A stretch of DNA of 64,000 nt from an uncultured Spirochaetales bacterium (GCA_934276485.1 CAKQTE010000083.1:1-64000), one strand, 5' to 3'; counted from the stretch's first letter, positions 17,520 to 26,799 are shown. Translations and numbers: made by a program. The notes: generated by a model not told the origin, from the sequence alone.

Positions 17520-18909
17520 CTGGAGAGAGCTGGAGCTAATTATTTCAGAACTTCCATTGAAGGATAGTTACATACAAAAGATTACGGAACACACATGGAA
17601 CTCCTTTACTCTCTCAATGTTCAGCAGAGAGGAAAAGGCATGGCTATTCTATGTCGAGATCGGCTCAAATCATACAAGAGTCAACAGAACAGACCATATC
17701 AGGAAAAAAGCAAAGCAAGCTCAGCGTTTCACACAGTTCTTGCGTGCACATATCATTGGACGAAAAGTAACCGATGTCAAACAATATCCATTTGATAGAG
17801 CATTTGAGCTTACGCTAACCAATAGCGAAAACTCAATAAAGATGATCGTTCGCTTATTTTCTGGCGCAAGTGCGAATGTCATTTTGACAGATATGGATTA
17901 CAGGATTCTTGAAGCTCTATATAGACGAACAAAGAGAGATGAAGTTGCAGGAAGCATACTTTGCATTGAAGAAAGAGATTCTGAAGGAGAGAGAAAGTTC
18001 TTAGTCCGTGAGCATCCTGATGACATTTCGTTCAATGAATTCATAGACAGGGAAGAAAGCAAGGAAGGTCTTGAGGAGAAGAAAGATGAACTAGTAAAGA
18101 GACTGGAAGCCAAGAAAGATAAAGAAATAAAAGAACTTGAAGATGCACTAGAGCGCACGAAAGCAAGGCTTCAAAGCACCTCTGGCTATGAAGAGCTAAA
18201 GAAATCTGCCGACTTACTATCTGCTTCCATATACCTAGTGAAGAAAGGCATGAGGTCAATTACTCTTGAGGATTGGGAGAACAACTCTAAGCTCACTCTT
18301 CCATTGGACCCAAGCTTGAGTCCAAACGAGAACCTTGAGCACTACTACACTAGATACAGGAAAGACAAGAAAAGTGCTGAGCTTGCGCTTGAACAAAGAC
18401 AAAAACTTCAAGAAGAGATTGCGGAAAGAAAAGCATATTGGGATGCTCTTATAAAAGAAGAAAACATCCAAAAAATGCAACAGCAAGCTCAAAAAGACAA
18501 AGATGAGGATGCTATCCAAAAACCAGGGCGTCCCGGACTATACATAAAATCAAATGGCTGGGATCTAATCGTAGGACGAAATGCAAAGGAAAACGACCAG
18601 ATTCTAAGACAAGGTGCACGAGGATCAGACTTATGGATGCATACAAGAGATTTCTCCGGGGGCTATGTCTTTATTAAAGCGATACGCAACAAAACAGTTC
18701 CACTTCCAGTACTTCTTGATGCAGCATCCCTTGCGATTCATTTTTCAAAAGCAAGAAAAAATGGCAAAGCTGATTTATACTACACAGAAGTAAAATACCT
18801 AAGAAGAATCAAAGGTGCAAAAACAGGATTGATCATCCCGACGCAGGAAAAGAACCTGCAAGCTACCCTAGATGAAGAAAGAGTCTCAAGACTCTTGAAG
18901 GAAAGATAA
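17509..18909 (+). CDS. NFACT-family protein (RqcH-like ribosome quality control factor)
   Basis: 466 residues. The N-terminal NFACT-N region (about 1-140) is followed by a charged coiled coil (about 170-340) and the C-terminal NFACT-R domain with RGSDLWMHTRDFSGG, matching the A-D-L-W-F-H-x-R-D signature. RqcH binds stalled 50S subunits and directs C-terminal Ala-tailing. The protein is shorter than typical RqcH (about 570), mainly in the middle. Start ATG 17509 is preferred over TTG 17503 because AAAGGAA sits seven bases upstream. Formerly labelled fibronectin-binding protein. Confidence 0.83.
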   Translation: MSINWRELELIISELPLKDSYIQKITEHTWNSFTLSMFSREEKAWLFYVEIGSNHTRVNRTDHIRKKAKQAQRFTQFLRAHIIGRKVTDVKQYPFDRAFELTLTNSENSIKMIVRLFSGASANVILTDMDYRILEALYRRTKRDEVAGSILCIEERDSEGERKFLVREHPDDISFNEFIDREESKEGLEEKKDELVKRLEAKKDKEIKELEDALERTKARLQSTSGYEELKKSADLLSASIYLVKKGMRSITLEDWENNSKLTLPLDPSLSPNENLEHYYTRYRKDKKSAELALEQRQKLQEEIAERKAYWDALIKEENIQKMQQQAQKDKDEDAIQKPGRPGLYIKSNGWDLIVGRNAKENDQILRQGARGSDLWMHTRDFSGGYVFIKAIRNKTVPLPVLLDAASLAIHFSKARKNGKADLYYTEVKYLRRIKGAKTGLIIPTQEKNLQATLDEERVSRLLKER

Positions 18910-19641
18910 ATGAGAGCGACATACCATAGTGATATATTCTTCCCAAGCGATAAAGACGAGCTATTGGCTTTAGCTTCCCCTCTTGATAAAAGAGAGGAAA
19001 AGAAAGCAATCATAGTTCCCCATCAGGACCTTAGACTTGCTGCAAAGGCATATCAAGAAGCATTTAGATACATTCCAAATAAAGCAAGGATCATCGCGCT
19101 ACTCCCTCTTCATGGTGAAAAGCTTTTAAAGGATGGGGATAATATCGTATTTGAACCTGAAGAGATGGAGATCGAAACTCCCATTGGCTCTCTTACTCTC
19201 GAAACACTAGATCTGAATAAAGCAGAGCATTATGCTGAAGAAGAGTACTCTGCAGAGCTTATTATGCCATATGTTCAGACATCATGCCCAAACTCAAAAC
19301 TAAGTATTGTGTTTACAAGTGTAAAAAATGCGGAAGAAAGCAAAAAACTTGCAAAACTCATAGACAAATGGAATGATGAAAACACATTCTTCATAATATC
19401 TTCAAATCTAACTGGTAGACTTAAGGATAAAGAGACATTAAATATAGAGAAGAATAAAGCCATAGAAGCACTCTCTAATGGCGAGAAGCTTCTCGATAGC
19501 TATAGGAAAGGACATATTTCAATATGTGCCTCTCCTATCATTGATGCCCTTTCGAGAGTCATCGATGGAAAATGGAAACTGATTGAAAGTGTGGAAGATG
19601 TCAGCACAGGACATGCTTCATTTTTTAAGGAAACGAAATGA
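18910..19641 (+). CDS. MEMO-like (AmmeMemoRadiSam system B) protein, divergent
   Basis: 243 residues. Its plan matches MEMO/AMMECR1-partner proteins: an N-terminal PSDKDEL, AIIVPHQDLRLAAKAY in place of the usual A-P-H-A-G-Y, and EEYSAELIMPYVQTSCP in place of E-H-S-x-E-x-Q-L-P-F. The SSDFSHYG-type metal-site segment is replaced by SSNLTGRL, so the canonical metal or redox site appears lost. No AMMECR1 or radical-SAM partner is adjacent. It starts immediately after the RqcH-like stop. Function unknown. Confidence 0.6.
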   Translation: MRATYHSDIFFPSDKDELLALASPLDKREEKKAIIVPHQDLRLAAKAYQEAFRYIPNKARIIALLPLHGEKLLKDGDNIVFEPEEMEIETPIGSLTLETLDLNKAEHYAEEEYSAELIMPYVQTSCPNSKLSIVFTSVKNAEESKKLAKLIDKWNDENTFFIISSNLTGRLKDKETLNIEKNKAIEALSNGEKLLDSYRKGHISICASPIIDALSRVIDGKWKLIESVEDVSTGHASFFKETK

Positions 19642-21140
19642 AAGAAAGACGTGAGATAGTAAACGATGTTACTACAATCAACATCAATGGAGTCGAATAC
19701 TCTGCCATTATCATAGGACCTGAAAAAAGCGGTGTACCAAAACATGTATTGCAAACAGAGAGAGAAGATGGAATCATAATTGATGGCAAAGAGATCACTC
19801 CTTTCCATTGGAAGGGAATTATCAAGGATGACACATATCAATATGTTTATTTTGAGAAAGCTAACCTTGAGCCAATAGAAACCATTACAACATGTCACAG
19901 AAAGGATGCCTTGAATCTCATAAAGGAGATTGCATATGGCATAGAGCAAAGCTCTGCAAAGTTCTTGGACAATGCAATTGGTGTCTTCCCTCTATATAGA
20001 ATCTATATTCTCGATAAAACAAAGATTGTTCTTCTTCCTCCAGATATGGGCTCTATGTTGGAAATTGCAAGAATGGGAGAAAGACGAGAACAGGAAGCTA
20101 ACTACCTAATAAAGAAGAATACAGAAAAAGGCTTCATCCTTATTCAGGAGCTAGCTGAATTGATGTATTGGGCTGCATCAGGTCGTCTTCCTTACGAGAG
20201 CAAGGATGTTAGAACCTGTGATTACACAGAAGTTCCTCTTGAGTGGTATGAGAAGAATCTCGATGAAAAAACAATGGGATTTATCAACTTTGTACTGCAT
20301 GCAAAAGAGCGACAGATGCGAGATATCGCGGGCAACAGAAAATCTAGCGAAAACGTATCATGGTTTCTAAATAGAGTTGATGAACTAGAGTGGAATCTCG
20401 ATAACAAAACCATAGACGAGAGAGAGAACGATATCGAGAAGACAGAAAACACAGAAGAATTTGGTCAATATTTCGAGAAGATTCAAAAGAAAGCAAAGAA
20501 AAGAGACTTCTGGAGAGTCAAAGGTACATTGATTCTTTCTGTTGCTGCAGTTGTTATCATAATGGGAACAATATTTGGTTCAATTCTCAAATCAAAGTTC
20601 GAAGCTCCATATACAAAGGATATGAATCAAGTAGAAATCATTGAGGATTTCTTCAAGAACATGAATGACTTGAATGCTGCTGATCTGACACACAATGGAA
20701 TCAAGACAGATGCACCACAAACATCTGCTGTAATGAACCTCTTTGTTACAAAACAAACCAGAACAGCTTATGAGATGAAGGACCCACATATAGATCTCGA
20801 AACATGGCTTGAAAATGGAAAGCCGGCAATTCCAGAAGCGAGCTTCATATATGGCGCTGACATAGAGTCTATAGAGCAAATCGATGACGACACATTCAGG
20901 GCAAGTGGCATTTGGTATGTGCCATATGCAGAGAGCGAGGAAGCTGAGATTACTCCTCCAGAAGGATACATAGTTGTTTATCTATATGAAGTGGATGAGG
21001 ATTTCACATTTGAATATTCAAAACGCGGCTGGTGGACAGTTACAAACATCACACTGTCAAAGGAAAACCCTATTGGATACGAGCTTGTGGAAACGTATGC
21101 AGTGCAAAATGGAATACAGAAGGCACTAGGCGAGAAATAA
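19638..21140 (+). CDS. single-pass membrane protein with a kinase-like cytoplasmic region
   Basis: 500 residues, overlapping the MEMO-like gene by 4 bases. Residues 1-290 are cytoplasmic; a stretch including IGVFPLYRIYILDKTKIVLL (114-133) and then ELAELMYWAASGRLPYE (171-187) resembles the C-lobe of bacterial Ser/Thr kinases, but no HRD or DFG catalytic motifs are visible. A transmembrane helix lies at about 296-317, followed by an extracytoplasmic domain of about 180 residues. It would be a pseudokinase-type membrane sensor or scaffold. This reading is an inference; homologues are probably annotated as hypothetical. Confidence 0.6.
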   Translation: MKERREIVNDVTTININGVEYSAIIIGPEKSGVPKHVLQTEREDGIIIDGKEITPFHWKGIIKDDTYQYVYFEKANLEPIETITTCHRKDALNLIKEIAYGIEQSSAKFLDNAIGVFPLYRIYILDKTKIVLLPPDMGSMLEIARMGERREQEANYLIKKNTEKGFILIQELAELMYWAASGRLPYESKDVRTCDYTEVPLEWYEKNLDEKTMGFINFVLHAKERQMRDIAGNRKSSENVSWFLNRVDELEWNLDNKTIDERENDIEKTENTEEFGQYFEKIQKKAKKRDFWRVKGTLILSVAAVVIIMGTIFGSILKSKFEAPYTKDMNQVEIIEDFFKNMNDLNAADLTHNGIKTDAPQTSAVMNLFVTKQTRTAYEMKDPHIDLETWLENGKPAIPEASFIYGADIESIEQIDDDTFRASGIWYVPYAESEEAEITPPEGYIVVYLYEVDEDFTFEYSKRGWWTVTNITLSKENPIGYELVETYAVQNGIQKALGEK

Positions 21141-21184
21141 AGGCAAACAATCTAGAGGAGATAGCGCAAGGCTGTCTCCTATTT

Positions 21185-22126
21185 TTATCGCGAAAGAAAG
21201 CTATCGACAAGGCCTTTGATGGTATCTACATCCTCAGGAGAGACGAAATTAGCATCAGGGAACGATCGAAAGAATGTCATCTGTCTCTTTGCATATTTTC
21301 TGGAATTCAAAGCAATCTCTTTCTTGATGGCGTCCATGTTCATCTCACCGCTCTCGCGAGCAAGAAAGAACTCTTGGTATCCTATGCCTTGCATTCCTGG
21401 CCACGAAGAAGTAGCCCCGCGCCTAATTAAGGCCTTTATCTCATCATAAAGCCCCATAGAGAACATTATATCGACTCTCTTGTCGATTCTATCGTCAAGA
21501 ATCTTCTTGTCTCTTGTAAGAGCTAGAATAAGAATATCGATATCATCACGCATCTCATCTCCAAGCACAAATGATGATAAAGGCTTCCCTGTCTGATAAT
21601 AAACCTCTAACGCTCTAGAGACTCTGTAAACGTCGTTTATGTTGATTCTTGATGCAGATGTAGAATCTACACGCATTAACTCAGAATAAGCCCATTCTAC
21701 CCCATTTTGCTCAATTAGAGCCTTTACGCGCTCACGAATAGACATATCAGATGCTGGAGTCTGGGCTCTACCATATACAAATTGCTTGAAATAATATGCA
21801 GTTCCACCTGTGAGCAATGGAATATTGCCCCTTTCATTTATTTGATATACAAGAGACTCTGCATCACGCAAAAAATCCCCAACAGTATATTGCTGATGGG
21901 GATCCCTGATATCCACCAAATGGTGAGGTATCTTATCCTGCAGCTCTTTTTCTGGCTTTGCTGACCCAATATCCAATCCTCGATAAACCTGGACTGAATC
22001 GGAGTTGATTATTTCAAATCCTTCCGAAAAAAGAGCTTCAGTAAGAGCAGTCTTTCCAACTGCAGTCGGTCCAAATAGGACTATTGCTTTAGGCTTAGTC
22101 TTCACCCTCTGTATACTCGATTTCAT
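21185..22126 (-). CDS. miaA: tRNA dimethylallyltransferase
   Basis: 313 residues; adds the dimethylallyl group to A37 of tRNAs reading UNN codons. P-loop GPTAVGKT at residues 19-26, DSVQVYRGLDIGSAKP and HHLVD in the substrate region, GGTAYYFKQF, and a C-terminal RQMTFFRSF. Start at ATG 22126; a GTG 12 bases upstream and a GTG at 22105 are alternatives. It overlaps the omega-like gene. Last gene of a yicC, kinase, rpoZ-like, miaA series. Confidence 0.92.
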   Translation of the reverse strand: MKSSIQRVKTKPKAIVLFGPTAVGKTALTEALFSEGFEIINSDSVQVYRGLDIGSAKPEKELQDKIPHHLVDIRDPHQQYTVGDFLRDAESLVYQINERGNIPLLTGGTAYYFKQFVYGRAQTPASDMSIRERVKALIEQNGVEWAYSELMRVDSTSASRININDVYRVSRALEVYYQTGKPLSSFVLGDEMRDDIDILILALTRDKKILDDRIDKRVDIMFSMGLYDEIKALIRRGATSSWPGMQGIGYQEFFLARESGEMNMDAIKKEIALNSRKYAKRQMTFFRSFPDANFVSPEDVDTIKGLVDSFLSR

Positions 22127-22292
22127 TGTTAAGAGCACGCTCTAGGACAACAGAAACAACCTTTTCACCCTTCTTCTCGATATCCTTTCTCATATCTGTT
22201 GAGGAATAGATATTTGCTTCTTTAATGGCAACACAGGTCATCTCATAGACATTTGATTCATTATCAATAAGTGTATTAAGTGGAATGCTCAT
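22095..22292 (-). CDS. rpoZ: RNA polymerase omega subunit-like protein
   Basis: 65 residues: starts MSIPLNTLID, continues YEMTCVAIKEANIY and GEKVVSVVLERALNN. The Y/F-E-x-x-x-x-A-x-K-x-A pattern and the small size fit omega, and in spirochaetes such a protein lies between the kinase and miaA genes. AAGGAG precedes the ATG. Assignment rests on pattern and position, since the family is short and divergent. Confidence 0.65.
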   Translation of the reverse strand: MSIPLNTLIDNESNVYEMTCVAIKEANIYSSTDMRKDIEKKGEKVVSVVLERALNNEIEYTEGED

Positions 22293-22354
22293 TATATCTC
22301 CTTACCTTCACAACTTATATATCATACTCAAAAGAAGGCGACGCCTTCAAGTAT

Positions 22355-22876
22355 CTATTTAAGTGTTTTGACTTTATCTAGAATGATTTTAACTATTTCA
22401 TCAGGTGTTTTGTCATCTGTTGATATAATCAAATCGGCAACATCCTCTGCTTTGGTGTTGTCGATACCATAGATAGTCTTATATCTATTAGTATCGTTGT
22501 TATCTCTATTTACAGTCTGATTGTATCTCTCTTCAAATGTGCCACCTTCGCGCTTTAGGATTCTGTTAGCACGAGTTTCAGCACTTGCAGTCAGATAGAC
22601 TTTCAAATCAGCATCCTTAAGCATCCATATAGCCAAGCGGGAGCCTAGAATACAATTATCTTCATTCATTGCCATCTCTACCTGACGTCTATCTAGTTCC
22701 CTGTCGATCTCATAATCATCTTCAGCCATCTTACAGAAGGTCCAGAAATCAACACCGCGCTCCTCTGCCATTTGACGGAATGTGAAGTTAATCATAGGGC
22801 AGTTAAGTGCCTTAGATACCATTGTAGTGATAGTTGTATTACCACAACCAGATTTTGATGAAATTGCAATTCTCAC
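22355..22876 (-). CDS. cytidylate kinase-like nucleoside monophosphate kinase
   Basis: 173 residues. The variant P-loop SSKSGCGNTT lies at residues 6-15, and a LID-like stretch (RANRILKREGGTFEERY) follows. This resembles the archaeal/spirochaetal Cmk subgroup rather than E. coli Cmk, phosphorylating CMP/dCMP with ATP. Its start overlaps the yicC stop by 4 bases. A broader AAA_33-type kinase label is the safer alternative. Confidence 0.72.
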   Translation of the reverse strand: MRIAISSKSGCGNTTITTMVSKALNCPMINFTFRQMAEERGVDFWTFCKMAEDDYEIDRELDRRQVEMAMNEDNCILGSRLAIWMLKDADLKVYLTASAETRANRILKREGGTFEERYNQTVNRDNNDTNRYKTIYGIDNTKAEDVADLIISTDDKTPDEIVKIILDKVKTLK

Positions 22877-23736
22877 TCTATGTTCCTTATCTGTTCTCTT
22901 ATATTCTCTAGGTTATCCTTCATCTTTACAACTTGGAGATTGATCTCAGCAAGCTGGGACTTGGATGCAGTTGTATTGCACTCCCTGTTCATCTCTTGGC
23001 ACAAGAAATCCAATTGTTTTCCAACTGGTTCCTCTAGCGAAAGTAGTCTGAAATACTCCTTTATATGTGTCTTTAATCTAGACATCTCCTCGTTTATTGA
23101 GTATTTGACAAGCAAAGCAGCAACTTCTGTCATGAACCTTGGATCATCCTTGCCCTTCTCGCCTGTAAGCTCTTCATATTTCTGGAATAGAGTATTTTTA
23201 AGGAATTCTTCCAACTCTCCACTCTTTGATTCAACATAGTTAACAGCTTCCTCAAAGTTCTTGCCAAGACGAATCAAATCTTCCTCTGTTCCTTTTCCGT
23301 CAGATAGCTTTGATGCCTCAAATTGAGCCAAAGCATCCTTTAGAGCACTTTCAACACCAAGCTTGTAGAACTCCTGGTCTTGGAAAGATGATGAGACGAT
23401 CAAGCCTTCAAGATTTGCATAATCAGAAAAGGATGGCTTGAGTCCTGTTTGCTTGGAAACATCTTCAAACACTCTCTTGTATTCTTCCAAAAGAACTTCA
23501 TCATAGCTAAGAGTTGTTCTTGATTGAAGAACCTTAAGACGCATTGAAAAGTCCACATGTCCACGCTTAGCAATCTTCTTGATCTCTTCATCCACATAGT
23601 TTTCATAAGATGAAAGAAGTGGATTGATATTATGGAATATCTCCAAATATCGATTGTTATAGCTCTTTAGTTCAATCTCCAGAGCATAATCATCACATTT
23701 ATATTGGCCAAAGCCATATCCTGTCATTGATTTCAT
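22873..23736 (-). CDS. yicC: YicC/YloC family endoribonuclease
   Basis: 287 residues, full family length. N-terminal MKSMTGYGFGQ and the C-terminal DFLCQEMNRECNTTASKS are the two signature blocks; the latter carries conserved acidic residues thought to bind metal. YicC cleaves RNA and influences sRNA decay in E. coli. AGGTGAG precedes the start. In many bacteria the gene pairs with gmk and rpoZ; here with a cytidylate-kinase-like gene and an omega-like gene. Confidence 0.92.
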   Translation of the reverse strand: MKSMTGYGFGQYKCDDYALEIELKSYNNRYLEIFHNINPLLSSYENYVDEEIKKIAKRGHVDFSMRLKVLQSRTTLSYDEVLLEEYKRVFEDVSKQTGLKPSFSDYANLEGLIVSSSFQDQEFYKLGVESALKDALAQFEASKLSDGKGTEEDLIRLGKNFEEAVNYVESKSGELEEFLKNTLFQKYEELTGEKGKDDPRFMTEVAALLVKYSINEEMSRLKTHIKEYFRLLSLEEPVGKQLDFLCQEMNRECNTTASKSQLAEINLQVVKMKDNLENIREQIRNIE

Positions 23737-23742
23737 AAGTAC

Positions 23743-24165
23743 TCACCTAGCAATTATCGTAAGACAATGCTTACCTTCTGCCAAGAGCTTTTCTGCTAGC
23801 GTCCTGATCTCGGCACTATCTGAAAGGCAAATAGAACCAGATAGAGCTTTTGGAAGCGGAGAGAATATCTGGGCATCCAAAAGTCTGAGAAATTGCTTTA
23901 AAGCCTTATTTTTATTACTTGAGACAATGATTACATAGGAAGAAGAGGACAACGCCCGAACCCAAGCGCGAGGATTATTAACAACATCCTCTCCAGGATA
24001 AAGAATGACAATATCTCCTTGCCTATCCTTCAATAGCGATGAAACCTCATCGGAATTGGCACAAGGGAAAACATCTCCCACTGCAAAAGAAAACGAGGAT
24101 GCAGAATAATGCATCCTCTCTTCTCTTGGCATAGTAGTTTTTCTTCTATTACCAAAAAACTTCAT
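23743..24165 (-). CDS. hypothetical protein
   Basis: 140 residues, soluble, with no signal peptide, membrane segment or recognisable motif. The predicted pattern is mixed alpha/beta with hydrophobic strands such as GDIVILYPG and SSYVIIVSS. It starts with a basic MKFFGNRRK segment. It lies 6 bases upstream of yicC and just downstream of the zinc-ribbon gene, suggesting cotranscription. I do not recognise the family. Confidence 0.55.
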   Translation of the reverse strand: MKFFGNRRKTTMPREERMHYSASSFSFAVGDVFPCANSDEVSSLLKDRQGDIVILYPGEDVVNNPRAWVRALSSSSYVIIVSSNKNKALKQFLRLLDAQIFSPLPKALSGSICLSDSAEIRTLAEKLLAEGKHCLTIIAR

Positions 24166-24176
24166 AACTCAAGCTC

Positions 24177-24341
24177 TTACTTTGAAAGCTTTGCGTTACA
24201 CTCTTTGCAGATCTTTACCTTAGCGCCGTCAACTTCTTTCTCGTAAAGGCACTTGATTGCTTCTCTCTTGCAAACTGGGCACTGAGCTCTACCATTGTTG
24301 AACTGATCTCTGATACCTGTTCCTCTATGTGCTTTGGACAT
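24177..24341 (-). CDS. small zinc-ribbon protein (54 residues)
   Basis: Too short for most gene-length cut-offs but well supported. AAGGAG lies six bases before the ATG, and the protein begins MSKAHRGTGIRDQ. It has two Cys pairs, CPVC at 21-24 and CKEC at 45-48, plus many basic residues, as in ribosome-associated zinc ribbons. I recall similar small MSK-HRGKGIR proteins in treponemes, function unknown. Likely binds rRNA or a nucleic acid. Confidence 0.75.
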   Translation of the reverse strand: MSKAHRGTGIRDQFNNGRAQCPVCKREAIKCLYEKEVDGAKVKICKECNAKLSK

Positions 24342-24412
24342 GATTTTCTCCTTATAATGAATTGACTGTTGAAAATGTTACCCTAAGAGCGGGAAACGGT
24401 CAATAGAATTGG

Positions 24413-25003
24413 TTATTTCTTGGTAGCAAGAAGTGATACGACATGAGCTATATCCTCATTGTCATCAGCTTCGATTGCTTTTATGTCAAAACCGATAAGG
24501 GAAAGAGCATTGATCACATCATCTGCCATGTAATATTTCATATATACCTCTTCATCCATTGAATACCATGATGGATAAAGATTCTTCTCCATTGCAGTCA
24601 ATCCAACTGCATCTGGAAATGATAGATACAAAACTCCACCTGTAGAAAGTAAGTCATATAGATTAAAGAGGTATGGCGTCAATTCTCGAGTATTCAAGCT
24701 TTGAATCTGCAATACAGAAACAGCAAGATCGAAGTTTTCCTTTCCTATATAGCTAGCAAATGGAGCTTTTACTATCTCCAGGCTAGGACACTCACTCTTT
24801 CCATCTTCCAGATAATCCTCTCTTTCGTCCACTGCAATGATTTCGGCTCCTTTGCAAAGTGTGTTATATACACCAGAGAGCATCGTGGATGCACCTCCTG
24901 AGAGAAGAATCCTTCCTATATTGTCCTTCAATGATAAAGCGTCAACTGAATATCGAAAGAGCTTTGAATTCTCTTCCATCCATAAACCTAATGCACTATT
25001 CAT
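24413..25003 (-). CDS. class I SAM-dependent methyltransferase
   Basis: 196 residues. Motif I region reads RILLSGGAS (a weak G-x-G), the motif II acidic end is IIAVDERED, and the post-motif strands include FDLAVSVLQIQSL and GGVLYLSFPD, all typical of the Rossmann methyltransferase fold. GAGGTGG precedes the start. It follows the mtnP/mtnA-like pair by 9 bases and is probably cotranscribed, so a small-molecule substrate is possible. Specific substrate unknown. Confidence 0.62.
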   Translation of the reverse strand: MNSALGLWMEENSKLFRYSVDALSLKDNIGRILLSGGASTMLSGVYNTLCKGAEIIAVDEREDYLEDGKSECPSLEIVKAPFASYIGKENFDLAVSVLQIQSLNTRELTPYLFNLYDLLSTGGVLYLSFPDAVGLTAMEKNLYPSWYSMDEEVYMKYYMADDVINALSLIGFDIKAIEADDNEDIAHVVSLLATKK

Positions 25004-25012
25004 ATTCCACCT

Positions 25013-25699
25013 CTATAGTAGCACTTCTCTTGCGATCTCAACCAAGTGAGATGTCAAACGATCAATATCATCATCGCTAACAAACGAAACAGATTCATTC
25101 ACGCCGGAAGCCCAATTTATTGAATAAGCAATGGATGCATTCCTGATTCCAGCTTCCGCAAGGAGCACAGCTTCCTTTGCAAGCGTCATTCCTACAATAT
25201 CAGCCCCCATAGCTCTATATGCTCTGATTTCGGCCTTTGTCTCAAGCCTTGGGCCTGATGTTGTTATATAAACAAGAGGATCTTTTACAGAATCCTTCTC
25301 AAGAAGCTTATCGCATAGAGTTCTATCGAAAGGTGATGACATATCTATATGCTTAACGCCTTTCTCCCCACCTGTGAAGAATGTTTCAGCCTTCCCTGAC
25401 ACGTCAATAAAATCATCTACAACGCCCCACTCTAATGGCTTAAGGCGATCTGAGATCGAACCAACTGCATATATTGAAACGACTCTCTCAACACCAAGAT
25501 CTTTCAAAAGAGCAATATTTGCCTTGTAGTTGATCAAGTGTGGAGGAACTGAGTGTCCTACAGAGTGTCGTGGAAGATAAACAACTCCATTATGCTCTGA
25601 ATATGTTACTGTTCCATATTCATTTGTAACTGTCTTTGTAGATGCTTTGAAAGCATTTGTCTGATCGACTCCAGTACCACCTAATACTGCAACTCTCAT
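25013..25699 (-). CDS. mtnP: methylthioadenosine/purine nucleoside phosphorylase (MtnP-like)
   Basis: 228 residues of the MTAP/PNP-II family: GGTGVDQ at the phosphate site, PRHSVGHSVPPHLINYKANI, AVGSISDRLKPLEWGVVDDF, and TSGPRLETKAEIRAYR with GADIVGMT. Phosphorolysis of 5'-methylthioadenosine gives adenine and methylthioribose-1-phosphate; some members prefer inosine or guanosine forms. It overlaps the mtnA-like stop by 4 bases, linking it to methylthioribose-1-phosphate metabolism. Confidence 0.85.
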   Translation of the reverse strand: MRVAVLGGTGVDQTNAFKASTKTVTNEYGTVTYSEHNGVVYLPRHSVGHSVPPHLINYKANIALLKDLGVERVVSIYAVGSISDRLKPLEWGVVDDFIDVSGKAETFFTGGEKGVKHIDMSSPFDRTLCDKLLEKDSVKDPLVYITTSGPRLETKAEIRAYRAMGADIVGMTLAKEAVLLAEAGIRNASIAYSINWASGVNESVSFVSDDDIDRLTSHLVEIAREVLL

Positions 25700-26637
25700 A
25701 AAATTCCTTCCTTTGTGATAATTCCTTTGACAAGCTTTGATGGTATGATATCAAAACATGGATAGAGAGCGTTTGCACTCTCTTCTGCAAGCTCTATTGA
25801 CTGATACGATTTGATTTCTTTTCCATCTCTGTACTCCAGATGAATATCATCATATTTCTTTGTTCTATCAAGTCCCATGGAAAATGCATAATATGGAACA
25901 CCAAAATAATTGCTTGCTATAGCATTGGAAAGTGTTCCTGTCTTATTGACAACTGTCCTATCTTCAAGAGCCAAATCGGAGGCTGTCATATATATGTTGA
26001 TATCGCCCTTTGCAAGAAAATGCGCAGGCATGCCATCTGTTATCAGATATGTCTCTATCCCAAGCTCTCTTAGGGAAGGTTCTGTTAGGTGTGCTCCCTG
26101 AAAATAAGGACGCGTTTCAGGAACATATACTCTTATCCTTTTTCCATTCTCATGTGCTTTCTTCACAGAAAGTAGAAAAGTATGTTCAGGAAAACATGTT
26201 GTTAAAATACCCGTTCCGTCTTCAATCAAACTCTCGCCCATCGTACTCATTTGATCATACGCAGCGTCAAAAGACGATAAAATATCATCAATGACGAATT
26301 CAAAATCTTCGCCATTTTCATATCGTTCGACCAACGAGGAAAGAGTTCTTTTCATTGTTGTATTTGTTGGTCTTGCTTTAGAGAGAGTCTCCTGAGCGCA
26401 ATAGATACTATCCTTGTCATTGCGATATGTCATACGCATTGCCTCTAGAGCAACTTCCAGTGGCCCTCCTCCCTGCGTAACCATGTCTTTTATCGCCTTG
26501 GCACACTCTTTGTAGTCACGTGCAACAACATATTCCTTCTTGAAAGGGAATACACGCCTGTCGAGAATATGAATGCCATCTGGATGCAATGATGCTATGT
26601 TTTCATGTCTTAGAACAAAAGGTAAATCCAATTCCAT
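25696..26637 (-). CDS. MtnA-like sugar-1-phosphate isomerase (eIF2B-alpha/MtnA family)
   Basis: 313 residues. ETRPYFQGAHLT and LITDGMPAHFL match the MtnA core; the likely catalytic Cys is in GILTTCFPE and the Asp in ASDLALEDRTVVNKTGT. Both surroundings are diverged from standard MtnA (usually HCNAG and GADRIA), so the substrate may be methylthioribose-1-phosphate, 5-deoxyribose-1-phosphate or another pentose-1-phosphate. The ATG at 26637 is preferred; a TTG at 26652 is possible. No kinase or dehydratase of the full salvage path is nearby. Confidence 0.75.
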   Translation of the reverse strand: MELDLPFVLRHENIASLHPDGIHILDRRVFPFKKEYVVARDYKECAKAIKDMVTQGGGPLEVALEAMRMTYRNDKDSIYCAQETLSKARPTNTTMKRTLSSLVERYENGEDFEFVIDDILSSFDAAYDQMSTMGESLIEDGTGILTTCFPEHTFLLSVKKAHENGKRIRVYVPETRPYFQGAHLTEPSLRELGIETYLITDGMPAHFLAKGDINIYMTASDLALEDRTVVNKTGTLSNAIASNYFGVPYYAFSMGLDRTKKYDDIHLEYRDGKEIKSYQSIELAEESANALYPCFDIIPSKLVKGIITKEGIL

Positions 26638-26799
26638 ATTTCCATTAACCAACCTTTTACACTTTTATGGGCATTTCCATGATACCAAAGAGTGAAAACC
26701 ATGCAAACTCCACATTAGAAAATCATAGTTTGATTGACCATTAGCGCCGTAGATAGTAGATTTTTTATATTACTGAAAAAAAGGATAAAGAAATACGCA

